Notes: a model not told the origin generated them from the sequence alone. 64,000 bases of DNA from Ancylomarina sp. 16SWW S1-10-2 (GCF_009669305.1 NZ_SADB01000006.1:264-64263); one strand, 5' to 3'. Counted from the stretch's first letter, positions 1 to 9,518 are shown. A program made the numbers and translations.

Positions 1-398
1 CCTTTTTTAAGAAAAGGAATAGCTGCTCTTGATGTGAAAAATGCTGAATCAAGATTTAAAGCCATAACAAATCTGAAAAATTCAGTGGTCATTCCTTCAA
101 ATCTGGATCTTCCACCTAATCCACCTGCACAATTTACAAGAAGATCAATTTTACCTTCTTTTGCTCCAATTTTATTTATGGTAGAAGTTACACCATCTTC
201 TTTTGTAAGGTCAACGCTAAAATATTCTGCTTTAATTCCTTCTGCAGCAAGCTCTTTTACTTTTTCAGCTCCCTTTGCGTCATCTGCGATATCCATTAAA
301 AATACAGAATAACCATCTTGACCTAATTTTTTTGTCACTTGAAAACCAATTCCACCGCTTCCACCTGTAATGATGGCTACTTTTCCTTCTGCTTTCAT
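1..398 (-). CDS. SDR-family oxidoreductase, probable uronate (DEH) reductase, partial
   Basis: The 3' part lies outside the window; 132 codons are visible from an ATG at 398. The N-terminus has the Rossmann nucleotide motif TGGSGGIG (residues 11-18), an acidic residue ending strand 2 (Asp36, usually favouring NAD over NADP), a DLT at 63-65 and an N-C-A-G (89-92) in place of the usual NNAG. These are classical short-chain dehydrogenase marks; the YxxxK catalytic pair would lie beyond the edge. It starts 43 bases after the MFS permease and is the last visible gene of the alginate operon. By context it should reduce 4-deoxy-L-erythro-5-hexoseulose uronate to 2-keto-3-deoxygluconate in the cytoplasm. 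The family is certain, the substrate is inferred from neighbours. The long plus-strand reading frame over it is a shadow. Confidence 0.85.
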   Translation of the reverse strand, partial: MKAEGKVAIITGGSGGIGFQVTKKLGQDGYSVFLMDIADDAKGAEKVKELAAEGIKAEYFSVDLTKEDGVTSTINKIGAKEGKIDLLVNCAGGLGGRSRFEGMTTEFFRFVMALNLDSAFFTSRAAIPFLKK

Positions 399-441
399 AA
401 TATTTTGTTTAAATGTTATATTAATTTTATAATTAATAGCT

Positions 442-1905
442 TTATTTTATTTGTTCAATCTTACCTACAGTTAGGAAAATTGAAGCCAATGACAATGGAA
501 CTAATGCTCCAAGTAATCCGAATAATAACGGCCAACTTGTGATATAACCAGCAAATGTAATTGCTAATATAACTCCCAATACAGCAGAAGCACCACCTAA
601 ACCAGCTAATGAACCTACTGATTTACCACCATGTAAATCACTTGGTAAAGTTTGGATATTTGTCATCATAAATTGAAATCCACCTAGTACAAAGGCCATT
701 AAAATAACAGCTAGTACTGCATTTGGAACCAAAACCGAAGCAATTACTGATGGGATAATAATTGCCCCACCTAAAACCATTGCCGTTTTTCTTGCTTTAT
801 CCACTGTTGCTCCTTTACGAATTAGGTATCCAGAATACCAACCACCAGCGATAGATCCAACCATTGCACCTACATAAGGTATCCAAGCTGAGAATGCTAA
901 TTCTTTAATGTTTAAGCCAAATTCTTCAACTAAATACATTGGTAAGAAAGTAACAAACATCCACCAAATAGGATCAAGGAAAAAACGACCTAAAATCACA
1001 GAGTAGTTTTTCTTATTAGACAATAACTGTCCCCAAGTTTTACCTACTTCATTTGTAACTTTCCCCTCTGGCTGACCACTCAAAATATATTCTTTTTCTT
1101 CGTCAGAAATCCATGGATGCTCTTTTGGCCCTTTTTTGTTAATAATTAACCAAGGAATTAACCAAAGTAAACCCAAACCGCCGACTACTACGAAAGTCAT
1201 TTTCCAACCAATAGATATATAAAGCATTAGAATAATAATAGGAGCTAGAATAGAACCTATAGATGCTGCTGCACCGAAAAGTCCTTGTGCGAATGCTCTC
1301 TCCTTTTGCGGAAACCATTCGGCATTACTCTTGGTAGCTCCTGGCCAAGGTCCAGCTTCACCCAAACCAAGCATCATTCTAAACCCAGTTAAGGATACTT
1401 TACCTTGAGATAATGATGTAAGCGCATCGGCAATTCCCCATACGAACACAGAAGCTACAAAACCACGACGAGTTCCTATTCTATCATATAATTTGCCTGA
1501 AAACATTTGGCTAAGACCATAGGCTATCATAAAAAAGATAGTTATTATACCTAGTTGATTTTTAGCTTGTTTTGATGCCTCTTCAGGTGTTGCACCTTCT
1601 TCAACTATTCCTAGTTCATAAGCCATACCCTGACGGTTGACAACAATTTGCCCATCTTTTTTAAAACTAACATAGTCAGCTCTCTGAACAATTTTATCAC
1701 CTCTTTTAGTTACCAAAAGATAAGTGTTATCTTGCTCATTAAATTGAGCTTGATTCTCTCTTAATTCACCATCAATTTGGTCAACAAGATCATATTCAAT
1801 ATTAGCAACCCACATATAATTTAAGGTTCCTCTATCTAAATAATTAATTATTGTGATAAGCATTATCAAACCGATAATCCACCATCTTAATCCTTTTACT
1901 TTCAT
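442..1905 (-). CDS. MFS permease, hexuronate (ExuT/ACS-type), with inserted periplasmic loop
   Basis: A 487-residue inner-membrane permease of the anion:cation symporter branch. The first helix ends in INYLDR (20-25), motif A appears as GKLYDRIGTRRG (137-148), and GLGEAGPWPGATK follows helix 4, as in glucarate/hexuronate carriers. It probably imports unsaturated monouronate or its ring-opened form made by the upstream lyases and cupin. Unusual: about 93 residues separate NYLDR from the second helix (starting near 118), against roughly 30 in ordinary members, so some 65 polar residues (about 36-110) are added to the first periplasmic loop. Immediately downstream of the cupin (33 bases) and upstream of the SDR gene. 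Family call is firm; the substrate is inferred. Confidence 0.9.
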   Translation of the reverse strand: MKVKGLRWWIIGLIMLITIINYLDRGTLNYMWVANIEYDLVDQIDGELRENQAQFNEQDNTYLLVTKRGDKIVQRADYVSFKKDGQIVVNRQGMAYELGIVEEGATPEEASKQAKNQLGIITIFFMIAYGLSQMFSGKLYDRIGTRRGFVASVFVWGIADALTSLSQGKVSLTGFRMMLGLGEAGPWPGATKSNAEWFPQKERAFAQGLFGAAASIGSILAPIIILMLYISIGWKMTFVVVGGLGLLWLIPWLIINKKGPKEHPWISDEEKEYILSGQPEGKVTNEVGKTWGQLLSNKKNYSVILGRFFLDPIWWMFVTFLPMYLVEEFGLNIKELAFSAWIPYVGAMVGSIAGGWYSGYLIRKGATVDKARKTAMVLGGAIIIPSVIASVLVPNAVLAVILMAFVLGGFQFMMTNIQTLPSDLHGGKSVGSLAGLGGASAVLGVILAITFAGYITSWPLLFGLLGALVPLSLASIFLTVGKIEQIK

Positions 1906-1938
1906 AGGAAATTTATTTAATTTAGTTGAGATTCTAGT

Positions 1939-2313
1939 TTACTTTCCAAAATAAGCAACTGCACTTCCATCCAAAAAATCCTCGCGAACTGGACTAAACA
2001 CATCAATTAAAATACCTTCTTCCAAACAAACCACTCCGTGTGGAACATTTGGTTTAAGATAAACACCATCTCCTGCTTCAACAATTTTCTTTTCATCACC
2101 AATAAGAAATTCAAATTTCCCTTTTGAACAATAGGTCGATTGTGTATGAAAATGATCATGAAGTGATCCAACAGCTCCTTTATCAAACTTTACCTTTACC
2201 ATCATAATCTGATTGTCGTAACCTAAAAACTGGCGTTGAACTCCACCTCCAAGATCTTCCCATTTCATTTCTTTCGATGTAAAAAATTTCTGTCTTTCGT
2301 TTTGATTTCCCAT
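1939..2313 (-). CDS. kdgF: KdgF-like cupin, unsaturated uronate linearizing enzyme
   Basis: A 124-residue single-domain cupin. KdgF proteins open the ring of delta-4,5-unsaturated uronates released by pectin and alginate lyases, giving linear ketouronates. The opening segment FFTSKEMKWEDLGGGVQRQ is typical of KdgF. Metal ligands expected for the family are present: H52 and H54 in LHDHFHTQ, Q58 (or H56), and H92 in PNVPHGV. No signal peptide, so it is cytoplasmic or acts before or after import. It sits between the PL6 lyase and the uptake permease, which fits its place in the pathway. Confidence is high for the family and good for the function. Confidence 0.88.
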   Translation of the reverse strand: MGNQNERQKFFTSKEMKWEDLGGGVQRQFLGYDNQIMMVKVKFDKGAVGSLHDHFHTQSTYCSKGKFEFLIGDEKKIVEAGDGVYLKPNVPHGVVCLEEGILIDVFSPVREDFLDGSAVAYFGK

Positions 2314-2348
2314 GATTAGCTATTTTTTAGTAAATATTTTATTTTTCG

Positions 2349-2366
2349 AGAGGCTTTACCTCTCTC
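2349..2366 (-). other. Short stem-loop between PL6 and kdgF
   Basis: GAGAGG and CCTCTC flank a five-base loop in the 93-base gap between the PL6 stop and the cupin start. On the transcribed strand it is followed by GAAAAAT, not by a T-run, so it does not look like a complete terminator. It may mark an RNA processing or stabilizing site inside the operon. Confidence 0.35.
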
Positions 2367-2395
2367 CCAATCTTATTTTTAAAACTATATTATTG

Positions 2396-2429
2396 TGACT
2401 CAAGTTTTAATACAATAGTTTTTGAGTCA
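2396..2429 (-). other. Inverted repeat spanning the PL6 stop codon
   Basis: TGACTCAA (2396-2403) and TTGAGTCA (2422-2429) are perfect 8-base inverted arms with an 18-base spacer, overlapping the end of the PL6 gene. No T-run follows on the transcribed strand. A 3' stabilizing stem in the polycistronic RNA is possible. Confidence 0.35.
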
Positions 2430-4719
2430 AAAATTCATCTGTTACTATTTTAGATTTTCCTTTAATCGTATTTCCACTTTCTACATTGTTTTTCTCACCC
2501 CACAACCTAGCTATGAATCCTGATTTAATAGAACTAAAGTTGTTATTCAAAATCTCAACATTTACAATTCCTTGAGTTTTCAATAAAATTTCCTTAGAAC
2601 CACTTTTACCAGCTGACTCAACCGAATTATTATTGAATACAAAGTTTCCTCCAATGGTAGATTCATCATAACCACCTCTATAGAAGTTAACAAATACATT
2701 TTCAACCTTACTAATCTGATTGTTTTCTAATATCAAGAACTCTGCGTTATAGTCTCCTTTATCATCATTTTCAGAATCTAAAATAAACCCATTAACCAAA
2801 TTCTTCATTACTGAGTTAACCACTTTTAATGTATCAGAGAACGAACCTTTTTTAGATCGGTAAATTGAATGAAATCCACTTAAAGTACAGTCATCAACAA
2901 AAACATTTGATGCAATTGACATATCAGCCTGATTAGGTTCAAAACAATTTAATGTTTTTGAGCCTTCAATAATTAGGTGTTTTAAGTTAATATTTACACC
3001 TGATCCCAATTCGAAAGCAGGCACTTGATCTGCCGATGTAAATAGCAATCTTACTTCCTTATCAATATTACTAGAAGTAATAACTACGCTTTTATTTACC
3101 TTAATTGTTTTATTTAGCTTCAATATGTCAGAGTCAATAACAATTGTATCTCCTTCATTTAATTTTTCAAATGCAGTATAAAGTTCCTCAGTCGATTTGA
3201 CAGTAACACGCTTTGCACTGGCATTACTTTTAGAAACCTCAAACCAAGATGGTCCATACTTATCTACATCAATAACCTTATAATTTACATCCTTAACGGC
3301 ACAAATAGCACCTGGCTGATTTTCTTCACGACTGTTAGAGAACATATCGTTCTTTATTTTAGAAAAATCAAATCCATCAAACAGCTTGACATTACGATCG
3401 GCTAATTCAACAAAAGGAACAGTCGATTGATCATTAACGACAGTCATTTCTGAATTGCTGAAACCTTCAAAACCATCAACGCCTTCAACACCACTTACAT
3501 AGTTACATTCAAAATCAATATCACCTGGCGTGTCATAATACTTTACAATATCATTACTTACCGTTTTGCTGTTATAAATAAGATTATTAGCAACTGTTGT
3601 TCTAATAGGAAGTGCCGATCTAATCTCAGACTTTGGTAAAACATCACTCTTATTTACATTAGAACCTACACTAAATTGCAGTGGACTAATACAATCAACC
3701 CAACTGTTATGAGCGATTACAACATCTGTAACCTGATTGTATCTATTTAATGGCGATTTTGGAATACCATTCATCACAGCAATAGCACTGCGAAATTCGT
3801 TTCCTTTTAAGTTATAAAAATAATTATTTGTGATCCAATGACCTGTATTAATTACTCTCACACCTCCTATGTTATCAGAATCATCATCTCCAATAAACCA
3901 GTTGGAATCAATAGTCGCATAATTACCATGTCTTAACACAAGTGATCCTTCGCACTTATAAAAAACATTATTGATAAATTTATTGTAATTAGATTTGCTA
4001 GAGATTACCTCTACCTCACCATTACATCGGTCTAAAAAATTATTTCGTACTTCAAAAAAAGCAGGAACCATTGATGTATAACTATCACCAAGTTGCATTG
4101 TTTCACCTCTTGGACCACCTCTTCGTGGACGTGGACCAAAATAATTATCCGCAATTATGTGGTGACCATTAGCATGTTGGTTTCCTTTTAATTGACCTCT
4201 AACCGTTGGTCCATCATTAGACTTACCAGCTATATAACAAGAAATCAGTTCGTTTCGTTGTCCCCAAAATTCAACCCAATGATCTTTTCTCTTTCTATCT
4301 AATTGAGTGAAATTTTCAATAACACAACTTACCACCTTACAATCGTAAGCAGCATTCTCTTTATCACTTTTAAACTGAATAACACTGTTGATAGGCGTAT
4401 AACCATTTCGAAAATATAAATCATGAACTTCTAGAAAATGACCAGCAATTTTTAAAAATGATTGTCCTTCAATAAAAACTTTCCCAGGGGTTTCTGCTTT
4501 TAAAATAATAGGTTTATCAACTAAGCCATTGGCCTTAAAATCAATTCCAACATCAGTCCATATACCATTCGACATGACGATAACATCACCAGGTTGTGCA
4601 TTTTTGACAGCCTCTTCTAACTCAGTCATATTATTCACCATACTTCTAGGCGTATCCTCACAAGACGTAAGCATAAAGACTGCTAATAGTAATACTGTAA
4701 GAGATTTAAACAATTTCAT
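2407..4719 (-). CDS. PL6-family alginate lyase, lipoprotein
   Basis: A 770-residue two-domain beta-helix lyase. The longer open frame begins 32 codons upstream, but the ATG at 4719 is followed at once by a lipoprotein signal with lipobox LTSC (Cys20), so this start is chosen; it also leaves a clean 55-base gap after the PL17 gene. Domain 1 (about 30-400) is a chondroitinase-B-like right-handed parallel beta-helix. VEVISSKS carries Lys242 and LVLRHG carries Arg263; their 21-residue spacing equals that of the catalytic Lys220/Arg241 pair of AlyGC. Domain 2 (about 435-770) is a second beta-helix, as in long PL6 enzymes. Likely cleaves alginate, often poly-MG, at the cell surface or periplasm, feeding the PL17 exo-enzyme. 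Confidence 0.93.
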   Translation of the reverse strand: MKLFKSLTVLLLAVFMLTSCEDTPRSMVNNMTELEEAVKNAQPGDVIVMSNGIWTDVGIDFKANGLVDKPIILKAETPGKVFIEGQSFLKIAGHFLEVHDLYFRNGYTPINSVIQFKSDKENAAYDCKVVSCVIENFTQLDRKRKDHWVEFWGQRNELISCYIAGKSNDGPTVRGQLKGNQHANGHHIIADNYFGPRPRRGGPRGETMQLGDSYTSMVPAFFEVRNNFLDRCNGEVEVISSKSNYNKFINNVFYKCEGSLVLRHGNYATIDSNWFIGDDDSDNIGGVRVINTGHWITNNYFYNLKGNEFRSAIAVMNGIPKSPLNRYNQVTDVVIAHNSWVDCISPLQFSVGSNVNKSDVLPKSEIRSALPIRTTVANNLIYNSKTVSNDIVKYYDTPGDIDFECNYVSGVEGVDGFEGFSNSEMTVVNDQSTVPFVELADRNVKLFDGFDFSKIKNDMFSNSREENQPGAICAVKDVNYKVIDVDKYGPSWFEVSKSNASAKRVTVKSTEELYTAFEKLNEGDTIVIDSDILKLNKTIKVNKSVVITSSNIDKEVRLLFTSADQVPAFELGSGVNINLKHLIIEGSKTLNCFEPNQADMSIASNVFVDDCTLSGFHSIYRSKKGSFSDTLKVVNSVMKNLVNGFILDSENDDKGDYNAEFLILENNQISKVENVFVNFYRGGYDESTIGGNFVFNNNSVESAGKSGSKEILLKTQGIVNVEILNNNFSSIKSGFIARLWGEKNNVESGNTIKGKSKIVTDEFLTQKLLY

Positions 4720-4774
4720 GTTTTGTTCTTTTTTTATATTTGAATTCTTCCTAACTATCAATTTAGATTTTATT

Positions 4775-7027
4775 CTATTGGGCTGAAATAAAATGATATG
4801 CACCAGTCCATTCATAATTTAACCCGTTAACTTTCAGCTGATGCTTATTTTCCTTCCTAGCATCTTTGTTCGCAAGAATCAACATCCATTTGTTCTCTTT
4901 TATATCCTGAAAAGAAACGGCTGTATATTCATCTGTATTAACTAAAAGATTCACTTTTGAAATACTACTGAAAGCATTATTTGCAAATTCAGTTACTCTA
5001 TCATAATTTCCATGAGCTTCGACTACCGATACAAAAACCGCATTTTTTTGCTTGTTTTTTTGGATAACAAAAGCAGGTTCTCTACGCAAATTATAATTAG
5101 GATCGGTTGCACCAGAACGAACGAATAATAATTCATCTTCTGGATTCACATAAGTGGTAAGAGAATAAAATCGATCGTTCACAAACCATGATAATTTTGC
5201 GTTGTTACTTTTTGATTGTCCTTTCGCTTCCAATCGCAAATGCTGATAGCCATTTGACTCTCCCATTTTTGTTAGCGTTTCTAAAACATCATATTTATAA
5301 TTAGTAGATAAAACTTGCCCAAGAAAATGATATGGTAATTCATATTGATTCTCAACTTCCGAATTCACCCTAAAAACATCCAAAACAAGTGGTTTCTCAA
5401 ATCGTTTATCTGTAATCAATGCTAATGTTCTATGCATTTCAACTCCTGGGTACGCATTGTTCTCTTTAGCACTAATAATTTGAATATTTTCGTGACTTGC
5501 ATCAAAAAAGTAAGGATCAGAATGAAATTCATTACCCGTATCAGTGCTTCCTCCAAAATGAGATATTCTATCAACTACAAGCGTATTGTGAGCTACTGTT
5601 TGCTTTGCCCAAGTATTATTTTCGTGAAGATATCCACCTCCAAATTTTTGTTCGATATTTACATATCGAGCACAACCATAATCTGGCAATACCTCACCCA
5701 TATCGTCGTATAAAGAGAAAGATAATTTATCAAAATGACCATGTCCCATTCCTTGCGAAGTATTTTTCATCACCAAACAAACCTCTTTGTCTCCTTCACC
5801 AGCTCGAAGAATTCCTAAAGCACCTTCAGTTCCAGAAGCGCCATCTTTATAATTGGCCGATTTTTTTTGATAGGCCGTTTGTTTTCCTTCTTTAATTGCC
5901 ATTGCTACCGACAAGCCCGTATCATCTAACATCACTTGTCCTTGCTTTTCAGCAACAGATAATAAACCTGAATCCTGACCACCAAAATGATAAATAATAT
6001 CTACCGACGAAACCAATTCTCTAGACAAATATGACATCCCTTTTTGAGCATCGTTAATAGGAAAGAACAAACCATTTACATCGGTTAGATTCAACAAAGT
6101 TTTAACAGCTTTAATTAAAAGACCATCGCGATATTCAAAAATCTTTACTTCTGGCTTACAATTCTCAATTGCCTCAGCAAACATTACAAAAGGATACATC
6201 GCATAACGCTGATAATATGGTCCTTCGGTATAGTATCCATCAGGAGAAAACAAATGGTCTAATTGAGCAAAGAAACCAGCTTTACCGTCACCTTGCATCT
6301 TAATTAAACCACCATCATTATCCTTTTGGTCTGCTTTTATATTATCTGATTTTAACCCGTAAAATGCACGATCAATTAATTCTTGGTCATTCATCACGAA
6401 ACCAATCATACCTACCGCAGCATTTCCCCAAGTGCTATGATTATGCACTCTATTATAGAATTGAGGAGAATCAACCGACAAATGATCAGCGAAAGGACGG
6501 AAAAGGTTTTTCTCTAATTTTTTTCTCTCTTTTGAAGACAACCAATCGTAAACACAATCATAAGCCTGACTTGTATAAACCAACCAGTTTGCATCGTTTA
6601 AATTCTGCCAAAATATTTTACCTGGCGCATATGATCTGTTCGCAGGATGTAAGCCTAATGTAGGATACATCTTAGCATATTCCATTAGCATATCACGGAC
6701 ATAAACTGCATATTTCTCTTCTTGTGTAATCTGAAACAAAACACCTGCCTTCTGCATCAGCAAATAGTTTTTCTTATGGCGATTATGAGTGTATCCACCT
6801 GCCATATCCTTAGGTACAGGCACATCAATTCCCTTTTCCATTTCGGCATCTACAAAATCGATTGATTTTTGAAGAGAACTTTGAAGCATTGGTAATTCAC
6901 TTAAATGTGCTCTAATTTCTGTTACTCCCTTTTGTGTCAAAATCAACTTAGGATGCGATTGTGAAAAAACACAACTACTTGTTGCAAGCAATAATCCCAA
7001 AAGAATATATGTTTTTAATTTACTCAT
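4775..7027 (-). CDS. PL17 exo-oligoalginate lyase
   Basis: A 750-residue exported enzyme (signal MSKLKTYILLGLLLATSSC; the cleavage type is uncertain since Cys19 could be a lipidation site). It closely follows the Alg17C pattern: an alpha/alpha toroid with VHNHSTWGNAAVG (Asn196/His197) and DGYYTEGPYYQRYA (Tyr265-Tyr266), then a heparinase II/III beta-sandwich with GMGHGHFDKL (His431), DYG (Asp449) and AHNTLVVD (His480), matching the described catalytic and zinc residues. PL17 enzymes release unsaturated monouronate from oligo-alginate. Located between the uncertain heparinase-fold lyase (21 bases) and PL6 (55 bases), which fits the saccharification step. Confidence 0.95.
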   Translation of the reverse strand: MSKLKTYILLGLLLATSSCVFSQSHPKLILTQKGVTEIRAHLSELPMLQSSLQKSIDFVDAEMEKGIDVPVPKDMAGGYTHNRHKKNYLLMQKAGVLFQITQEEKYAVYVRDMLMEYAKMYPTLGLHPANRSYAPGKIFWQNLNDANWLVYTSQAYDCVYDWLSSKERKKLEKNLFRPFADHLSVDSPQFYNRVHNHSTWGNAAVGMIGFVMNDQELIDRAFYGLKSDNIKADQKDNDGGLIKMQGDGKAGFFAQLDHLFSPDGYYTEGPYYQRYAMYPFVMFAEAIENCKPEVKIFEYRDGLLIKAVKTLLNLTDVNGLFFPINDAQKGMSYLSRELVSSVDIIYHFGGQDSGLLSVAEKQGQVMLDDTGLSVAMAIKEGKQTAYQKKSANYKDGASGTEGALGILRAGEGDKEVCLVMKNTSQGMGHGHFDKLSFSLYDDMGEVLPDYGCARYVNIEQKFGGGYLHENNTWAKQTVAHNTLVVDRISHFGGSTDTGNEFHSDPYFFDASHENIQIISAKENNAYPGVEMHRTLALITDKRFEKPLVLDVFRVNSEVENQYELPYHFLGQVLSTNYKYDVLETLTKMGESNGYQHLRLEAKGQSKSNNAKLSWFVNDRFYSLTTYVNPEDELLFVRSGATDPNYNLRREPAFVIQKNKQKNAVFVSVVEAHGNYDRVTEFANNAFSSISKVNLLVNTDEYTAVSFQDIKENKWMLILANKDARKENKHQLKVNGLNYEWTGAYHFISAQ

Positions 7028-7048
7028 AATCTAGTCAAGTATATTTTG

Positions 7049-9322
7049 TTATAATTCTATATTAACAGATTTTCCCGGCTTCAAATCAACATAATGATTT
7101 GAAATAGTTAATCTAACTTCAGAAATTCCGCAATTGGTTATATACCAAGCTCCGTTTTCTCTTTTTAAAATCAAATCAGATTTTCTATCAAGACTAATCT
7201 CCTCTCCCGATTTAAATTCGATACTTTGTACATCAAAAAGAATATGAATCTTCTTTTTTGATAAAACAAGACTAGCATTCGACTCTATATCTGCATTATT
7301 AATAACTTCATTAGAATTTATAATCGTCCAATCATTCAGCTTTAACTTTTCATATTTCTCTGCCGACTGAATTCTCTCTTCGAAACCTTTAAAAGGATAC
7401 AACAAAGTACTATAAGTTGCTTCTAGTGCACTTTTTGTTTCCAACACAACTCGTCCTTTTCCTCGTGCTGATCCTTTCTTTATTGAATTAGGAATTTCGC
7501 CCAATTGAATAATATCTAATCCTGCTCCGTTGGGAAATACTGATCGCACATGAGCTTTATTTTCCGCACTGTAATGTCCTTGCCAAACTTGTTGGTATTT
7601 GTGTTTTCCATTTTTAGATATAAAATGATCGCGAACCAACCAAAAGCCATCTTTCAAAAAGAAAACCTGACGGTACGTCTCAACCGATAAATCTTGATAT
7701 CCATCATGTGTTCCGATAAAAAAGTCTACTTCTTTATCTTTGTTCCATGCAATAACCTTAGGAACTGGTAATTTTCCCCATTTTCCGAATCCACTACCAC
7801 CTTTATTTCCGTTCCATTCTCTACCTTGAGGTATGGAATCAACCAAACCAACGTTTTTAGTCCATGAATTCTTAAACTCCTCTAAATCGGTTAGATAATA
7901 TCTCACCTGATAATTAGGAAGAATCATATTACCATAAGCATAAGCTTGTAATCCTAACATGTCGCCGTGCTGATGATCTGGTTTTTCTTTCGTTAATCCA
8001 GCACTAATAATCATGAATAAATCATCACGATTCCAACCATCGCGCATAATGTAATACCCAGTTTCTTCTAATTCTGTACTAGAAACCTTAGGTTTAAGTT
8101 TTTTAATATTTTTAAACTCTTCAACTTGAGTCCCATTTAACAACCAGTAATATTTTGAAGGTAATTTTTTAGAAGCAAAATATTTACACTCTTTACTGGC
8201 AAAAAGAGCTACTCCTAAAGACATAATGTCATCAATTTCGTTGTATTCAGCCCAAGGAGAATCAGTATCATCCTGAAGAACTGGAGCATTTTTAGTAGGC
8301 ATGGCTATTTTCACCAAAACATCAAACATCGCTTTCAAACGTTGATCCCAAATTGGATTTAACTTAACACCATTTAATTTAGCCAATTGATATGGATAGA
8401 AGTAATTATCTATGTCATCAATATGGTAATGAACAGATCTTTCGAATTGAAATCCATCGGCATACACTTCTTTCTCTAAATGCTCTTCCAATCGATCGGT
8501 AGCTCGGGTCCACCACGCATCTGCGCCTTTAATTTCTTTAAAAAGAATTGCCAACATTCCCAAAGCACTCATACCTCTAGTTTGATGGTTTCCCTCGTTA
8601 TATTTTGGATTGTGATGATACAATTTTGCGCCAGTGTGCAAAAATGTTTTAATCATGACCAATTGCTCCTGCCAAGTATATTGATCTGAAGCCAATAAAC
8701 ATTGGTGAACAAATAACCAATTATACATTCTATTCCCTGCTCGATAAGCTTCATAGGCACCATTACCATCTTCTATGGTCTCAAATTCATTTTTATCGAA
8801 AGCCTCATTTAATGATTTTGCTTGCGATGGTATGTAATGCAAATAATCTGTATTACCTGTATAATAGAAAAGCAAAGCAATATCTCCTGCTTTGTGCTGT
8901 CTTGTTAAATGTCTATAAGGATAAGAACTCACCTCTTCACCTTTTAAATTGGTGAAAGGAATTTTCCAACTGGTATAAGCTGGATACAAATCAAGATGTT
9001 GCTCTGCTTTCTTTTGGTGATAAGCTAATCGTCCTGAATACATTTTATTGTACTCTTCGAAACGTTGGCTAAAATTTTTGCTACTGAAAAAATAACGATC
9101 CGACAATTTGTTTTTGAAATATTCAGTAAGCATTTTCAGTGCTTTATCTTCTTTCCCTGCGTGGTATGCAGTTTGTATCTTTTTCAAAGCTCCATCTGCA
9201 TCAACATCTAATAATTCCACGAACTCACCATTCGTTAAAATATGATCGTAAGGAACAATTGGTTCTTGGGCAGAAAGTGTAAATGGAAATAATAAAATGA
9301 AAAAACAAAGTGACTTAAGCAT
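7049..9322 (-). CDS. Heparinase II/III-fold polysaccharide lyase, family uncertain, probable alginate lyase
   Basis: 757 residues with signal peptide MLKSLCFFILLFPFTLSAQ. The N-terminal toroid has YNEGNHQTRGMSALG (Asn245/His246) and DGFQFERSVHYH (Glu294, His298, His300); the C-terminal sandwich has KPDHQHGDMLGLQ (His450, His452, Asp454). This is a heparinase II/III-like lyase, distinct from the neighbouring PL17. The usual HNT(V) zinc motif is replaced by TKNVGLVD (Lys489), so metal binding there may be lost or shifted. Candidate families are PL12, PL15, PL38 or PL39; PL39 includes a known alginate lyase, but assignment needs a profile search. It starts 196 bases after PL7, the longest gap in the operon, with a strong hairpin in it. 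Confidence 0.72.
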   Translation of the reverse strand: MLKSLCFFILLFPFTLSAQEPIVPYDHILTNGEFVELLDVDADGALKKIQTAYHAGKEDKALKMLTEYFKNKLSDRYFFSSKNFSQRFEEYNKMYSGRLAYHQKKAEQHLDLYPAYTSWKIPFTNLKGEEVSSYPYRHLTRQHKAGDIALLFYYTGNTDYLHYIPSQAKSLNEAFDKNEFETIEDGNGAYEAYRAGNRMYNWLFVHQCLLASDQYTWQEQLVMIKTFLHTGAKLYHHNPKYNEGNHQTRGMSALGMLAILFKEIKGADAWWTRATDRLEEHLEKEVYADGFQFERSVHYHIDDIDNYFYPYQLAKLNGVKLNPIWDQRLKAMFDVLVKIAMPTKNAPVLQDDTDSPWAEYNEIDDIMSLGVALFASKECKYFASKKLPSKYYWLLNGTQVEEFKNIKKLKPKVSSTELEETGYYIMRDGWNRDDLFMIISAGLTKEKPDHQHGDMLGLQAYAYGNMILPNYQVRYYLTDLEEFKNSWTKNVGLVDSIPQGREWNGNKGGSGFGKWGKLPVPKVIAWNKDKEVDFFIGTHDGYQDLSVETYRQVFFLKDGFWLVRDHFISKNGKHKYQQVWQGHYSAENKAHVRSVFPNGAGLDIIQLGEIPNSIKKGSARGKGRVVLETKSALEATYSTLLYPFKGFEERIQSAEKYEKLKLNDWTIINSNEVINNADIESNASLVLSKKKIHILFDVQSIEFKSGEEISLDRKSDLILKRENGAWYITNCGISEVRLTISNHYVDLKPGKSVNIEL

Positions 9323-9376
9323 CTAGTTTTTATTAGTATTAAACTTCTTATTCGATTATTACTTAGTTACTGTATT

Positions 9377-9409
9377 GGAGTCTACAACATAATTGTAGAC
9401 TCCTTTTTT
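9377..9409 (+). terminator. Intrinsic terminator pointing against the alginate operon
   Basis: GGAGTCTACAA (9377-9387) and TTGTAGACTCC (9393-9403) form a perfect 11-bp stem with loop CATAA followed by six T on the plus strand. All genes here are on the minus strand, where the stem is preceded by the A-run and has no T-run after it. It could end a plus-strand antisense RNA, or act in the sense RNA as a processing or stabilizing stem between PL7 and the next lyase. Confidence 0.6.
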
Positions 9410-9518
9410 ACAGCAAACTTAAACAAACAACTAACCTAACAATCTATTTTTTTAGATCAACAGAGCATGACTCACATTGATCTCTATATGATATTGGGAT
9501 CGAAACAAAAAATATTAT

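Noticed and set aside
34-312. Plus-strand open frame at the left edge
   Set aside because: It lies antisense to the SDR gene, whose minus-strand translation has clear Rossmann motifs; the plus frame has no recognisable feature.
4720-4815. Longer start for the PL6 gene
   Set aside because: The extension would overlap the PL17 gene and put 32 residues before a perfect lipoprotein signal.
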